From Lachnospiraceae bacterium (lineage in GTDB: Bacteria; Bacillota; Clostridia; Lachnospirales; Lachnospiraceae): 51,736 nt of DNA. The notes below the pieces were generated by a model, which worked only from the letters and a program-made list of their open reading frames with translations, ran no database searches and was not told the DNA's origin. The stretch spans positions 1 to 51,736 of the forward strand of contig JALELK010000067.1 of NCBI GenBank assembly GCA_022768745.1. The letters run 5' to 3'. Positions 1 through 8,017 of the stretch are shown one piece after another (position 1 is the first letter of the stretch; the number at the start of each line of letters is the position of its first letter). Both the position numbers and the translations under genes were made by a program.

Positions 1-147
1 GGGCGTATTACTGCAAAAAGTTTACTCCGGATGATGGAGGATGAAAATTGGCAGGAAAAAAATTATTCCTATCGTTTCCCGGTAAAAATAAGTGAAGGAA
101 ACTCAGTTCAAAATATCGTAGGATATGGAAAGGAGAAAAAATGTTAG
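1..147 (+). CDS. C-terminal end of a LacI-type sugar regulator (partial)
   Basis: An open frame enters from the left edge and stops with TAG at 145-147, leaving 48 residues. The composition fits the last part of a LacI/GalR-type effector-binding domain: a helix (AKSLLRMMED) followed by a strand and a tail resembling the family's usual ending, in which a strand is followed by a short Ser-Val segment (EGNSVQNI). It overlaps the araA start by 7 bases, so the two genes are probably co-transcribed and this may be an AraR-like arabinose repressor. The DNA-binding half lies outside the window, so the specificity is inferred only from the neighbour. Confidence 0.5.
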   Translation, partial: GRITAKSLLRMMEDENWQEKNYSYRFPVKISEGNSVQNIVGYGKEKKC

Positions 148-1640
148 AACAAAAAAAGTATCAGTTTTGGTTTTGTACAGGATCACAGGATCTGTACGGG
201 GATGAGTGTTTAGCCCATGTGGCAGAACATTCCAAGATTATGGTGGAGGCACTGAACAAATCAGGAAATCTTCCTTACGAAGTGGTATGGAAACCTACCA
301 TGATTACAAATGAGGTAATACGAAAGACTTTTAACGAGGCAAATATTGATGAAAGATGTGCAGGTGTGATTACCTGGATGCATACATTTTCACCGGCAAA
401 ATCCTGGATTTTAGGATTGCAGGAATTGAGAAAACCATTGTTGCATTTACATACACAGTTTAATCGTGAGATTCCTTATGACACCATTGATATGGATTTT
501 ATGAACGAAAACCAGGCTGCTCACGGAGACAGAGAGTACGGACACATCTTCTCTCGCTTGAATATGGAGCGGAAAGTGGTTGCCGGTTATTGGGAAGATC
601 CGGAAGTGCAAAAAGAAGTTGGCGCATGGATGAGAACGGCTGTGGGAGTAATCGAGAGCAGCCATGTCAGAGTAATGCGTGTGGCAGATAATATGAGAAA
701 TGTTGCTGTTACCGAGGGCGACAAGGTAGAGGCACAGATTAAATTTGGATGGGAAGTTGACACTTACCCAATCAACGAAGTAGTGGAAGAGGTCAATGCC
801 GTATCTCAGGCAGATATTGATGCTTTGGTAGAAGAATACTACAGCAAGTACGATATTTTGTTAGAGGGTAGAGATGAGAAAGAATTTCGTCAGCATGTAG
901 CAGTGCAGGCCGGAATTGAAATCGGTTTTGAGAGATTTTTGGAAGAGCGTAATTATCAGGCGATTGTTACTCATTTTGGTGACCTTGGAGGTTTGAAGCA
1001 GTTGCCTGGATTGGCAATGCAGAGATTAATGGAAAAGGGTTACGGATTCGGCGCAGAGGGAGACTGGAAAACAGCTGCTATGGTTCGAATCATGAAGATT
1101 ATGACCCAGGGCAAAAAAGATGCCAAGGGAACATCCTTTATGGAGGATTACACATACAATCTGGTTCCGGGCAAGGAAGGAGTTTTGGAAGCTCATATGT
1201 TGGAGGTTTGTCCTACCATTGCCGATGGTAAAATAGCCATCAAAGAGCAGCCTCTTAGCATGGGAGACAGAGAAGATCCTGCCAGATTGGTTTTTACCGC
1301 TAAGACAGGACCTGCCATTGCAACTTCACTTATTGATTTGGGAGACCGTTTCCGTTTGATTATCAATGAAGTGGAATGTAAAAAGACAGAAAAACCAATG
1401 CCGAAACTTCCGGTAGCAACCGCGTTCTGGACACCGCAGCCAAACCTTAAAGTTGGAACAGAAGCATGGATTCTGGCTGGAGGAGCACATCATACAGCAT
1501 TTTCTTATGACCTTAGCGCCCAGCAGATGGGAGATTGGGCAGCACAGATGGGAATAGAGGCTGTTTACATTGATAAGGATACCAATATTCGTCAGTTTAA
1601 GAATGAATTAAACTGGAATAGTGTATTCTACAGAAAATAA
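141..1640 (+). CDS. araA: L-arabinose isomerase
   Basis: Converts L-arabinose to L-ribulose in the cytoplasm (EC 5.3.1.4), the first step of bacterial arabinose use. At 499 residues it has the usual family length. The metal and catalytic residues are visible: E306 (FGAEGDW), E335 (SFMEDYTYN), H352 (LEAHMLEVCP) and H450 (GGAHHTAFS). The ATG at 141 follows AAGGAG with 6-base spacing. It overlaps the end of a LacI-type regulator and is followed directly by a strong terminator, so it is the last gene of its operon; no araB or araD lies downstream in this window. Confidence 0.97.
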   Translation: MLEQKKYQFWFCTGSQDLYGDECLAHVAEHSKIMVEALNKSGNLPYEVVWKPTMITNEVIRKTFNEANIDERCAGVITWMHTFSPAKSWILGLQELRKPLLHLHTQFNREIPYDTIDMDFMNENQAAHGDREYGHIFSRLNMERKVVAGYWEDPEVQKEVGAWMRTAVGVIESSHVRVMRVADNMRNVAVTEGDKVEAQIKFGWEVDTYPINEVVEEVNAVSQADIDALVEEYYSKYDILLEGRDEKEFRQHVAVQAGIEIGFERFLEERNYQAIVTHFGDLGGLKQLPGLAMQRLMEKGYGFGAEGDWKTAAMVRIMKIMTQGKKDAKGTSFMEDYTYNLVPGKEGVLEAHMLEVCPTIADGKIAIKEQPLSMGDREDPARLVFTAKTGPAIATSLIDLGDRFRLIINEVECKKTEKPMPKLPVATAFWTPQPNLKVGTEAWILAGGAHHTAFSYDLSAQQMGDWAAQMGIEAVYIDKDTNIRQFKNELNWNSVFYRK

Positions 1641-1678
1641 AATTGTCTTTTTCTTAATTATCTTCCTATTTATAACAG

Positions 1679-1720
1679 AAATACCTTTGGACCGACCCCG
1701 GTTCAGAGGTATTTTTGTAT
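1679..1720 (+). terminator. Rho-independent terminator after araA
   Basis: A 15-bp stem (left arm aaatacctttggacc, right arm ggttcagaggtattt, with two G-T pairs) closes a 6-base loop and runs into a T-rich tract. It ends the arabinose operon. Confidence 0.9.
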
Positions 1721-1739
1721 TTGGGGAAAAAGAGAAGTA

Positions 1740-1768
1740 TTCCCAAGAGGAATTTTAAGTGATATAAT
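1740..1768 (+). promoter_or_regulatory. Possible sigma-A promoter for gdpP-rplI-dnaB
   Basis: TTCCCA (1740-1745) and a perfect TATAAT (1763-1768) are separated by 17 bases. It sits between the araA terminator and gdpP. The -35 matches the consensus at only four of six positions. Confidence 0.5.
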
Positions 1769-1845
1769 AATCTAGCATAATTTTAGGCTCAGAATTGAGC
1801 AGACACGGCTGTTTGTATAAGACAGAGAGCCATAAGGGAGAGAAA

Positions 1846-3903
1846 ATGGAAGAATTTAAGTATTCCGGGAAGATGAAACGATATTTTCAGGCCCCGATTT
1901 ATATGATTGCACTGTTTGTGGTAGGCGATGCGTTGATGTATTTTCGCAATGTGACTTACGGAATTGTCATTTCCGTTGCCATTGCTATATACTCATTGTT
2001 TGTTTTATGGTTATATCGCTATTGCAGCAAAAAGATGCATCAGGAAATTGTGGATTTTGCCACCCATTATGGAATGGTGCAAAAGAAACTATTGGATGAA
2101 CTGTTTGTTCCCTATGCTCTGATGGACGAAACAGGAAAAATTATATGGATGAATTATGAGTTTTCCAGAGTTACCGGAAAAGACAGACATTATAACAAGT
2201 CCATTACATCCATTTTTAAGGAAATCACCAGAGAGGGAATTGATAAGGCAAAGGATGACAATTTTTCTATCAATGTTTCTTACGATGACAGACTGTATGT
2301 TGCCAATATGCGTCGTATGAGTTTTCCGGCGGAATATAAAAACCAGGCGAGACGGATGGTGATGATAGATGACGAGCTTGATACACTGATAGCGATTTTC
2401 CTGATTGATTCCACAGAATTGGAATATTATAAAACGGAGATGGAAAATCAGCAGCTTGTGGCAGGATTGGTTTATATTGATAACTATGAGGAAGTTTTTG
2501 ATTCCATTGAAGAAGTAAAGAAATCTCTTTTGACAGCCATTATAGATCGTAAGATTAACAAGTATTTTCAGAATGAAAATGCCATTGTCCGTAAATTAGA
2601 CAGGGATAAATTTTTTGTTGCCATCCAGCAGCAGCATTTGCGAAATCTGGAGAAGGACAAGTTTTCTATTTTGGAGGAAATCAAGTCCACCAAGGCGGGA
2701 AATGAGTTGGAAATCACCCTGAGTATTGGTTTTGGTGCCAAGGGGGAGACCTATGTTCAAAACGCAGAATTTGCCCGTGCTGCCATTGACCTTGCTCTGG
2801 GACGAGGCGGTTCCCAGGCGGTTATCAAAGAGGGCGAAGAAGTTTCCTATTATGGAATCCGAGGCAAGGAAATAGAGAAAAACACCAGGGTTAAGGCCAG
2901 AATGAAGGCCCAGGCGTTGCGTGAAATTATGGAGAACCGCGAGGAGATTATCATTATGGGTCACTCCATTGCGGATGTGGATTCCTTAGGTGCGGCTATC
3001 GGGCTTTTCTGTGCAGCCAGAGAACTTGGGAAAAAAGCCAGAATTGTTATCAATACTGTCACCACATCCTTAAGACCGTTGGTGGAGCAGTTTTCTGTGG
3101 AAAACGGATATCCTGCAGATATGTTTATCGATTCGGAGAAAGCCTTGGAGTTGGCCAGCAGCAGAACCTTGATAATATTGGTGGATACCAACCGGCCAAG
3201 CTATGCAGACTGTTCGAAATTGTTGGAGAGAAGTGATTCTGTGGTGGTATTTGATCACCACAGACACGGAACCGAACAGGTACAAAATCCGATTTTGTCC
3301 TATATTGAGCCATACGCATCTTCTACCTGTGAAATGATTGCAGAAGTGCTTCAGTATTTTTCAGACAAGGTTTGTCTTCGTTCTGGGGAGGCGGATTGTG
3401 TCTATGCAGGTATTTTGATTGACACCAACAACTTTATGACCAAAACTGGAGTCCGCACCTTTGAGGCGGCTGCCTATCTGAGAAGATGTGGCGCAGAGGT
3501 TACCAGAGTCCGTAAGTTGCTGAGAGAAGATATGGCAGCCTATAAAGCCAGAGCGGAAGTGGTTCGGCATGCGGAAGTATATCGCAAGTTCTTTGCTATT
3601 TCTGTGTGTGAATCGGAACAATTGGAGAGCCCAACGGTGGTAGGCGCAAAGGCGGCAAATGAACTTTTAAATATTGTAGGAATCAAAGCGTCCTTTGTAC
3701 TTACAGAGTATCAGAATAAAATATATGTCAGCTCCCGGTCTATTGACGAGATTGATGTTCAGTTGATTATGGAGCGTCTTGGAGGCGGTGGACATTTAAA
3801 TGTGGCCGGAGCTCAGATTGAAAACAGCACAGTGGAAGAAGTAAAACAAAATATTAAAGAGATTTTGGATGCATTAATGGATGAAGGAGAGATTGATTTA
3901 TGA
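1846..3903 (+). CDS. gdpP: Cyclic-di-AMP phosphodiesterase GdpP
   Basis: Membrane-bound enzyme that hydrolyses the second messenger c-di-AMP, which controls osmolyte and potassium balance and wall stress. The 685 residues carry, in order, two membrane segments (about 15-55), a PAS-like domain (about 70-135), a degenerate GGDEF domain (about 170-300), and DHH and DHHA1 domains. The DHH motifs are clear: GHSIADVDS with H373, D377 and D379, FDHHRHG with D470-H471-H472, and the late GGGGH motif. I chose ATG 1846, preceded by AAGGGAG, over an upstream TTG at 1795. The stop overlaps rplI (ATGA), and gdpP-rplI-dnaB matches the Bacillus yybT-rplI-dnaC order. Confidence 0.95.
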   Translation: MEEFKYSGKMKRYFQAPIYMIALFVVGDALMYFRNVTYGIVISVAIAIYSLFVLWLYRYCSKKMHQEIVDFATHYGMVQKKLLDELFVPYALMDETGKIIWMNYEFSRVTGKDRHYNKSITSIFKEITREGIDKAKDDNFSINVSYDDRLYVANMRRMSFPAEYKNQARRMVMIDDELDTLIAIFLIDSTELEYYKTEMENQQLVAGLVYIDNYEEVFDSIEEVKKSLLTAIIDRKINKYFQNENAIVRKLDRDKFFVAIQQQHLRNLEKDKFSILEEIKSTKAGNELEITLSIGFGAKGETYVQNAEFARAAIDLALGRGGSQAVIKEGEEVSYYGIRGKEIEKNTRVKARMKAQALREIMENREEIIIMGHSIADVDSLGAAIGLFCAARELGKKARIVINTVTTSLRPLVEQFSVENGYPADMFIDSEKALELASSRTLIILVDTNRPSYADCSKLLERSDSVVVFDHHRHGTEQVQNPILSYIEPYASSTCEMIAEVLQYFSDKVCLRSGEADCVYAGILIDTNNFMTKTGVRTFEAAAYLRRCGAEVTRVRKLLREDMAAYKARAEVVRHAEVYRKFFAISVCESEQLESPTVVGAKAANELLNIVGIKASFVLTEYQNKIYVSSRSIDEIDVQLIMERLGGGGHLNVAGAQIENSTVEEVKQNIKEILDALMDEGEIDL

Positions 3904-4346
3904 AAGTGATTTTATTGCAGGATGTAAAATCCCTGGGTAAAAAGGGAGATATTGTAAATGTCAGCGAAGGTTATGCCAGAAATATGATTCTGCCTAAAAA
4001 GCTTGGTGTAGAGGCAAACAATAAAAACTTAAATGATTTAAAACTTCAAAACCAGCATGCGGACAAAGTGGCACAGGAAAACTTAGAGGCGGCACAGGCT
4101 ATGGCTAAGAAGATTTCTGAGTGGCTGGTGGAGACCAAGATTAAAACCGGAGAGGGAGGAAGAACCTTTGGCTCCGTTTCCTCCAAAGAAATTTGTGCTG
4201 CGGTGAAAACACAGTACAACGAAACTATTGACAAGAAAAAGATTCATTTGGAGGAGCCGATTCGTTCCCAGGGAACTTTTGAGGTGAAGGTTAAATTACA
4301 TCCCCAGGTGACAGCTACAATGCGGGTTCACGTATCAGGAGAATAA
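3900..4346 (+). CDS. rplI: 50S ribosomal protein L9
   Basis: Structural protein of the large ribosomal subunit that binds 23S rRNA and helps frame maintenance. The 148 residues begin with the typical L9 N-domain (MKVILLQDVKSLGKKGD, then GYARNMILPKK), followed by the long connecting helix and the C-terminal domain. Its ATG overlaps the gdpP stop codon by four bases, suggesting translational coupling, and dnaB follows 16 bases later. Confidence 0.97.
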   Translation: MKVILLQDVKSLGKKGDIVNVSEGYARNMILPKKLGVEANNKNLNDLKLQNQHADKVAQENLEAAQAMAKKISEWLVETKIKTGEGGRTFGSVSSKEICAAVKTQYNETIDKKKIHLEEPIRSQGTFEVKVKLHPQVTATMRVHVSGE

Positions 4347-4362
4347 AAATTAGGAGTTCTTT

Positions 4363-5715
4363 ATGGAAGAGGCACTTATCAAACGAACAATGCCAAACAG
4401 CTTAGAGGCGGAGCAATCCGTGGTGGGTTCTATGATTATGGACAGAGATGCCATTACAGTGGCATCGGAGATTTTAATCCGCGAGGATTTTTATCATCAG
4501 CAGTATGGGGCATTGTTTGAGGCGATTGTTGAATTATATAACAGTGGAGAGGCGGTAGATATTATCACTCTCCAGAATAAATTGCGGGAAAAAGATGTCC
4601 CTGCAGAGGTGGCCAGCTTAGAGTTTATCAGCGATTTGGTGGCGGCAGTACCGGTGACAGTCAATGTGGAGTCCTATGCAAATATTGTAAAGGATAAAGC
4701 ATTGCTCCGAAAAATCATTCGGGTTAACCAGGAAATTGAAAATGACTGCTACAATGGAAAAGAAAGCGTCACCGAAATCTTAGAGAAGACAGAACATGAT
4801 ATCTATCAACTGGTACAAAATCGTGGCAATGCAGAGTACGTTCCTATCCGTCAGGTGGTAATGAATGCCATTCACAAGATTGAACAGGCATCCAAACAGA
4901 AGGGTTCTGTTACCGGAATACCTACCGGATTCATTGATTTGGATTATCAGACCGCAGGATTGCAGCCTTCCGATTTGATTCTGATTGCGGCTAGACCATC
5001 TATGGGAAAGACAGCTTTTGTATTGAACCTTGCCCAGTATGTGGCATTCCATGAAAATCTGTGTACAGCAGTATTCTCTCTGGAAATGTCAAAGGAACAG
5101 TTGGTAAACCGTCTGTTCTCTTTGGAATCGCGAGTGGATGCACAAAAGCTTCGTACCGGTAATCTTCAGGAATCTGAGTGGGAAAAGCTGATAGAAGGTG
5201 CGGGTATTATCGGAAATTCTGACCTGATTATAGATGATACACCGGGTATCAGTATATCTGAACTCCGTAGTAAGTGTCGAAAATATAAGATGGACAAGGA
5301 TTTAAAGCTGGTTATCATCGATTATCTTCAGTTGATGAGTGGATCCGGCAGATCAGAATCCAGACAGCAGGAGATTTCAGAAATTTCCCGTTCCCTGAAA
5401 GCTCTTGCCAGAGAATTGAATGTTCCGGTCATCGCCCTTTCACAGTTGAGTCGTGCTGTAGAACAGAGACCGGACCATCGCCCGATGCTTTCCGATTTGC
5501 GTGAGTCCGGAGCCATCGAGCAGGATGCGGATGTGGTTATGTTTATCTACCGAGATGACTATTACAACAAGGATACAGAGTTGAAAAATATTTCCGAAAT
5601 CATTGTGGCAAAACAGAGAAACGGCCCAATTGGGACGATTAATCTTGCCTGGTTGCCGGAATACACAAAGTTTGGCAATCTGGACCATTCCCAGAAGTTT
5701 GGGGATCAGGGATAA
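4363..5715 (+). CDS. dnaB: Replicative DNA helicase DnaB
   Basis: Hexameric helicase that unwinds DNA at the replication fork (called DnaC in Bacillus). The 450 residues contain the N-terminal primase-interacting domain (about 1-110), a linker, and a RecA-like C-domain. The Walker A is ARPSMGKTA with K216; the Walker B segment is LVIIDYLQLM, and the conserved SQLSRAVE and DLRESGAIEQDAD segments follow. Start ATG 4363 follows an AGGAG. Third gene of the gdpP-rplI-dnaB unit. Confidence 0.97.
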   Translation: MEEALIKRTMPNSLEAEQSVVGSMIMDRDAITVASEILIREDFYHQQYGALFEAIVELYNSGEAVDIITLQNKLREKDVPAEVASLEFISDLVAAVPVTVNVESYANIVKDKALLRKIIRVNQEIENDCYNGKESVTEILEKTEHDIYQLVQNRGNAEYVPIRQVVMNAIHKIEQASKQKGSVTGIPTGFIDLDYQTAGLQPSDLILIAARPSMGKTAFVLNLAQYVAFHENLCTAVFSLEMSKEQLVNRLFSLESRVDAQKLRTGNLQESEWEKLIEGAGIIGNSDLIIDDTPGISISELRSKCRKYKMDKDLKLVIIDYLQLMSGSGRSESRQQEISEISRSLKALARELNVPVIALSQLSRAVEQRPDHRPMLSDLRESGAIEQDADVVMFIYRDDYYNKDTELKNISEIIVAKQRNGPIGTINLAWLPEYTKFGNLDHSQKFGDQG

Positions 5716-5744
5716 TTTTGTCGGAATTTTACGATTACCTTTTC

Positions 5745-5773
5745 TTGCGCAGAAAGTGCCCACAGAGTATACT
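5745..5773 (+). promoter_or_regulatory. Possible sigma-A promoter for the MerR-type gene
   Basis: TTGCGC (5745-5750) and TATACT (5768-5773) are separated by exactly 17 bases in the 117-base gap after dnaB. It would give the next gene its own transcript. Confidence 0.5.
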
Positions 5774-5832
5774 TTTTATGTGGACAAGTCTTACAAAAGA
5801 GAGCAGTATACATAGAGGAAGGAAATGATCTT

Positions 5833-6441
5833 TTGGAAAAAGTTCGTTACATGATTTCCGATGCCGCTCGAATTTTGGCGTTAGAACAGCATGTTTTGCG
5901 ATATTGGGAAGATGAATTACAGTTGGATATTCCCAGAAATGAGATGGGACATCGCTACTACACAGATGAAAATATTAAAGAACTCATGCGAATCAAAGAG
6001 CTTAGAAGTCAGGGCTACCAATTAAAAGCCATTCGCATGTATCTGAAAAAGGAGCGACAAATCGCCAAAAAGGAAAAAGAGAACAGTGCTTTTCCAGAAG
6101 ATATGGACGGTTTTGTCACGTTGACCAACGCAAAGGAACTGGGGCTTTGTCCGGAACCGTCAGGGGAGTTGGAGGACGTTTCCCAGGATGGCACCAGAAT
6201 TAAACTGGAGCAGTTTAAAATTTTGATGTCAGAAATTATAGCTGAGGCTATGAGAGATAATAACGAACTTCTCACCACCCATGTGGAGGAACGGATTCTG
6301 AAAGAGATGAACTATCTTATGCAGGAGCATTACCAGATGGAAGAGGACTACTATAAAAAGTTGGACGAGGCCATACGGGGAAGCATACGTAAAAAGAAAC
6401 AGGAAAAAAAGAAATTTTTTGCAAAAAAAAGAACGCCATAA
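5833..6441 (+). CDS. MerR-type helix-turn-helix protein with basic coiled-coil tail
   Basis: DNA-binding protein of 202 residues. The N-terminal 70 residues are a MerR-type winged helix (YMISDAARIL, then HVLRYWEDELQL, then GHRYYT), ending in the helix that reads QLKAIRMYLKK. The remainder lacks a metal- or drug-binding domain: it is a variable linker, a helical region (about 130-180) and a very basic end rich in KKK. RacA of Bacillus has a broadly similar plan, but I cannot assign that role. The start is TTG 5833 after GAGGAAGG; the ATG at 5825 leads only to an early stop. The last codons form part of the terminator. Confidence 0.8.
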   Translation: MEKVRYMISDAARILALEQHVLRYWEDELQLDIPRNEMGHRYYTDENIKELMRIKELRSQGYQLKAIRMYLKKERQIAKKEKENSAFPEDMDGFVTLTNAKELGLCPEPSGELEDVSQDGTRIKLEQFKILMSEIIAEAMRDNNELLTTHVEERILKEMNYLMQEHYQMEEDYYKKLDEAIRGSIRKKKQEKKKFFAKKRTP

Positions 6442-6454
6442 CGGCGTTCTTTTT
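6427..6454. terminator. Bidirectional terminator between the MerR-type gene and ferredoxin
   Basis: A perfect 11-bp stem (aaaagaacgcc / ggcgttctttt) has loop ataac. A-rich and T-rich flanks let it work in both directions, and it separates convergent genes. The TAA stop of the upstream gene (6439-6441) lies inside the loop. Confidence 0.92.
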
Positions 6455-6472
6455 GTCTACTATGTATTAGTA

Positions 6473-6643
6473 TTACTCCTGAGAGATAGCACCTGTTGGG
6501 CAAACACCTGCACAAGTACCACATTCTACACATGCAGAACCGTCAATCTCGAACTGGCTGTCTCCCTGAGAGATAGCTCCTACTGGACATTCTGGTTCGC
6601 AAGTTCCACAGCTAACACATGAATCAGAAATTACGTATGCCAT
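6473..6643 (-). CDS. 2[4Fe-4S] ferredoxin, clostridial type
   Basis: Small electron carrier for low-potential reactions of anaerobic metabolism. The 56 residues contain two complete CxxCxxCxxxCP cluster motifs (CVSCGTCEPECP and CVECGTCAGVCP), each followed by GAIS. The start is the ATG of MAYVISD, which has GGAGGAG six bases upstream on the minus strand; the longer frame begins at a TTG within that binding site. Its own promoter lies at 6697-6725. Confidence 0.95.
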   Translation of the reverse strand: MAYVISDSCVSCGTCEPECPVGAISQGDSQFEIDGSACVECGTCAGVCPTGAISQE

Positions 6644-6696
6644 AATAAACTCCTCCAATCGTTATTCTTAATACACAGCCCATCTGCTGTAACATC

Positions 6697-6725
6697 ATCA
6701 TATCTCATAGTATTTTTAAAAACAA
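6697..6725 (-). promoter_or_regulatory. Sigma-A promoter for ferredoxin
   Basis: On the minus strand TTGTTT (6725-6720) and TATGAT (6702-6697) are spaced by 17 bases, about 54 bases upstream of the ferredoxin start. Confidence 0.6.
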
Positions 6726-6753
6726 GTATTTAATTGAGTACAAAGAAAAAGAA

Positions 6754-6782
6754 TTGCAAAACATAAGAAAAGGAATTATAAT
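6754..6782 (+). promoter_or_regulatory. Sigma-A promoter for the DUF1858 gene
   Basis: TTGCAA (6754-6759), a 17-base spacer and a perfect TATAAT (6777-6782) lie 31 bases before the start codon. Together with the ferredoxin promoter it forms a divergent pair. Confidence 0.75.
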
Positions 6783-6813
6783 ATCAGCATTAAGATAGCA
6801 AGGAGGATAAAAA

Positions 6814-7020
6814 ATGGCTCAGGTAAATAAGTCAACAATGATTGGTGAATTGTTAACAATTGATGCAGAAGTAGCACCGATTTTGTTAAATATTGGAATG
6901 CATTGTCTTGGATGTCCTTCATCCCAGATGGAGACAATCGAACAGGCAGCTATGGTTCATGGCATTGATGCAGATGATCTAGTGGAAGAAATTAATACTT
7001 TCTTAGCATCCAGAGGTTAA
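6814..7020 (+). CDS. DUF1858 small protein (CLGC motif)
   Basis: A 68-residue single-domain protein of the DUF1858 family, which resembles the N-terminus of ScdA/RIC iron-sulfur repair proteins and small redox-domain proteins found with hybrid-cluster enzymes. The key motif is GMHCLGCPSS, a CxxC pair that could be redox active or bind metal. The start follows a strong AAGGAGG. It is divergent from a ferredoxin gene, which fits a redox role, but no precise reaction can be stated. Confidence 0.85.
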   Translation: MAQVNKSTMIGELLTIDAEVAPILLNIGMHCLGCPSSQMETIEQAAMVHGIDADDLVEEINTFLASRG

Positions 7021-7027
7021 TTTAAAC

Positions 7028-7064
7028 AAAAAAAAGTTCCTTCGATTTTGAAGGAACTTTTTTT
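7028..7064. terminator. Bidirectional terminator between the DUF1858 gene and mecA
   Basis: A perfect stem (agttccttc / gaaggaact) is extended by A and T runs around loop gatttt. It lies between convergent genes; the mecA stop codon touches its right flank. Confidence 0.92.
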
Positions 7065-7809
7065 ATAGCTGCACCAATGTTTCCAGAGCATTTTCTGATA
7101 AAATCGTCGTGTAATGTTCTTTGAAGTAAGAACTCTCTCCCACGGAAAAATCTGCCTGTGAACCATATTCGGTAAGAATATTACAGGTTTTATTAAACTC
7201 TTCCGGAGTGTGGGAGGACTTGCTGACTACCAGATAGTACTTCCCATCGGAAGGATTCTTAAATAGAGTGTTTTTTCCGTGATAAAAATCTCCCAAAATA
7301 TGAGACAGGGTAATCAGGGTATCTAAGTCCCGGAACACAAATAACTTTGTAATGTCCACCGGAATGGAAATGTCCTTTTCAGGAGACTTTGGATTATCTG
7401 TGTTGGCACCTAGGTCGGCAGCCACTTTTTTTGCCCGGTTAAAAAGTTCAATAATATCGTTGGCAGAAGAAGTGGGAGGTGTGAGGATGTCTTCATATTC
7501 CTCATCCACATCCGGTTGGGTGTCTTCTGAAAAATGTGAAAATCTGGTATCTAATTCCTCCGGATATTCTACCTTTGTAACGATTAAAAGTATAGAGTCC
7601 ATAGAAAGTGGGACAGCTTCAATCATCAGTGGGATGTCTTCTGCTTCAAATCCAAACTGGTAAGAGGCCTGTTCCATCATCTCCCGAAAGAGAGATTTTG
7701 CCCGCTCAGTGCCATAGGCTAATTCACTGAGCTTGATGTGGCGACTGTCCAAATCTTCCCTGGTAAGTGTGCAGCGAATTTGGTTATCATTTACTTTTTC
7801 AATTTTCAT
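7063..7809 (-). CDS. mecA: MecA-type adaptor protein for Clp protease
   Basis: Adaptor that in Bacillus delivers substrates such as ComK to ClpC/ClpP. The protein has 248 residues, close to the family size. Its N-terminal domain begins MKIEKVNDNQIRCTLT, the middle is an acidic linker (about 95-140), and the C-terminal domain (about 155-245) has the family pattern around FRDLDTLITLSH. A 77-residue upstream extension of the frame is rejected: it is rich in Phe and lacks a start signal, whereas the chosen ATG has AAGGATGTGA upstream. No ClpC gene is in the window, so substrates are unknown. Confidence 0.85.
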   Translation of the reverse strand: MKIEKVNDNQIRCTLTREDLDSRHIKLSELAYGTERAKSLFREMMEQASYQFGFEAEDIPLMIEAVPLSMDSILLIVTKVEYPEELDTRFSHFSEDTQPDVDEEYEDILTPPTSSANDIIELFNRAKKVAADLGANTDNPKSPEKDISIPVDITKLFVFRDLDTLITLSHILGDFYHGKNTLFKNPSDGKYYLVVSKSSHTPEEFNKTCNILTEYGSQADFSVGESSYFKEHYTTILSENALETLVQL

Positions 7810-7944
7810 AGTATCACATCCTTTATAGAAAAATTGGTAAAAGAAACTTACAGTTATTATAAACAAAGGAATTTGCAAAGTAAAGAAATCAAAGTCATAA
7901 AAGGTCAAAAAATGAGAAAAAAATAAGCAAAATAAAAAAAGGTG

Positions 7945-7973
7945 TTGCTTTTTCAAAAAGGATTTGCTATAAA
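7945..7973 (+). promoter_or_regulatory. Sigma-A promoter for the short kinase
   Basis: TTGCTT (7945-7950) and TATAAA (7968-7973) are separated by 17 bases, with the kinase start 44 bases downstream. Confidence 0.65.
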
Positions 7974-8017
7974 ATATGCAAGAGATGCTTTTCCTGTTCA
8001 AGGAAGGAGCAGATGAA

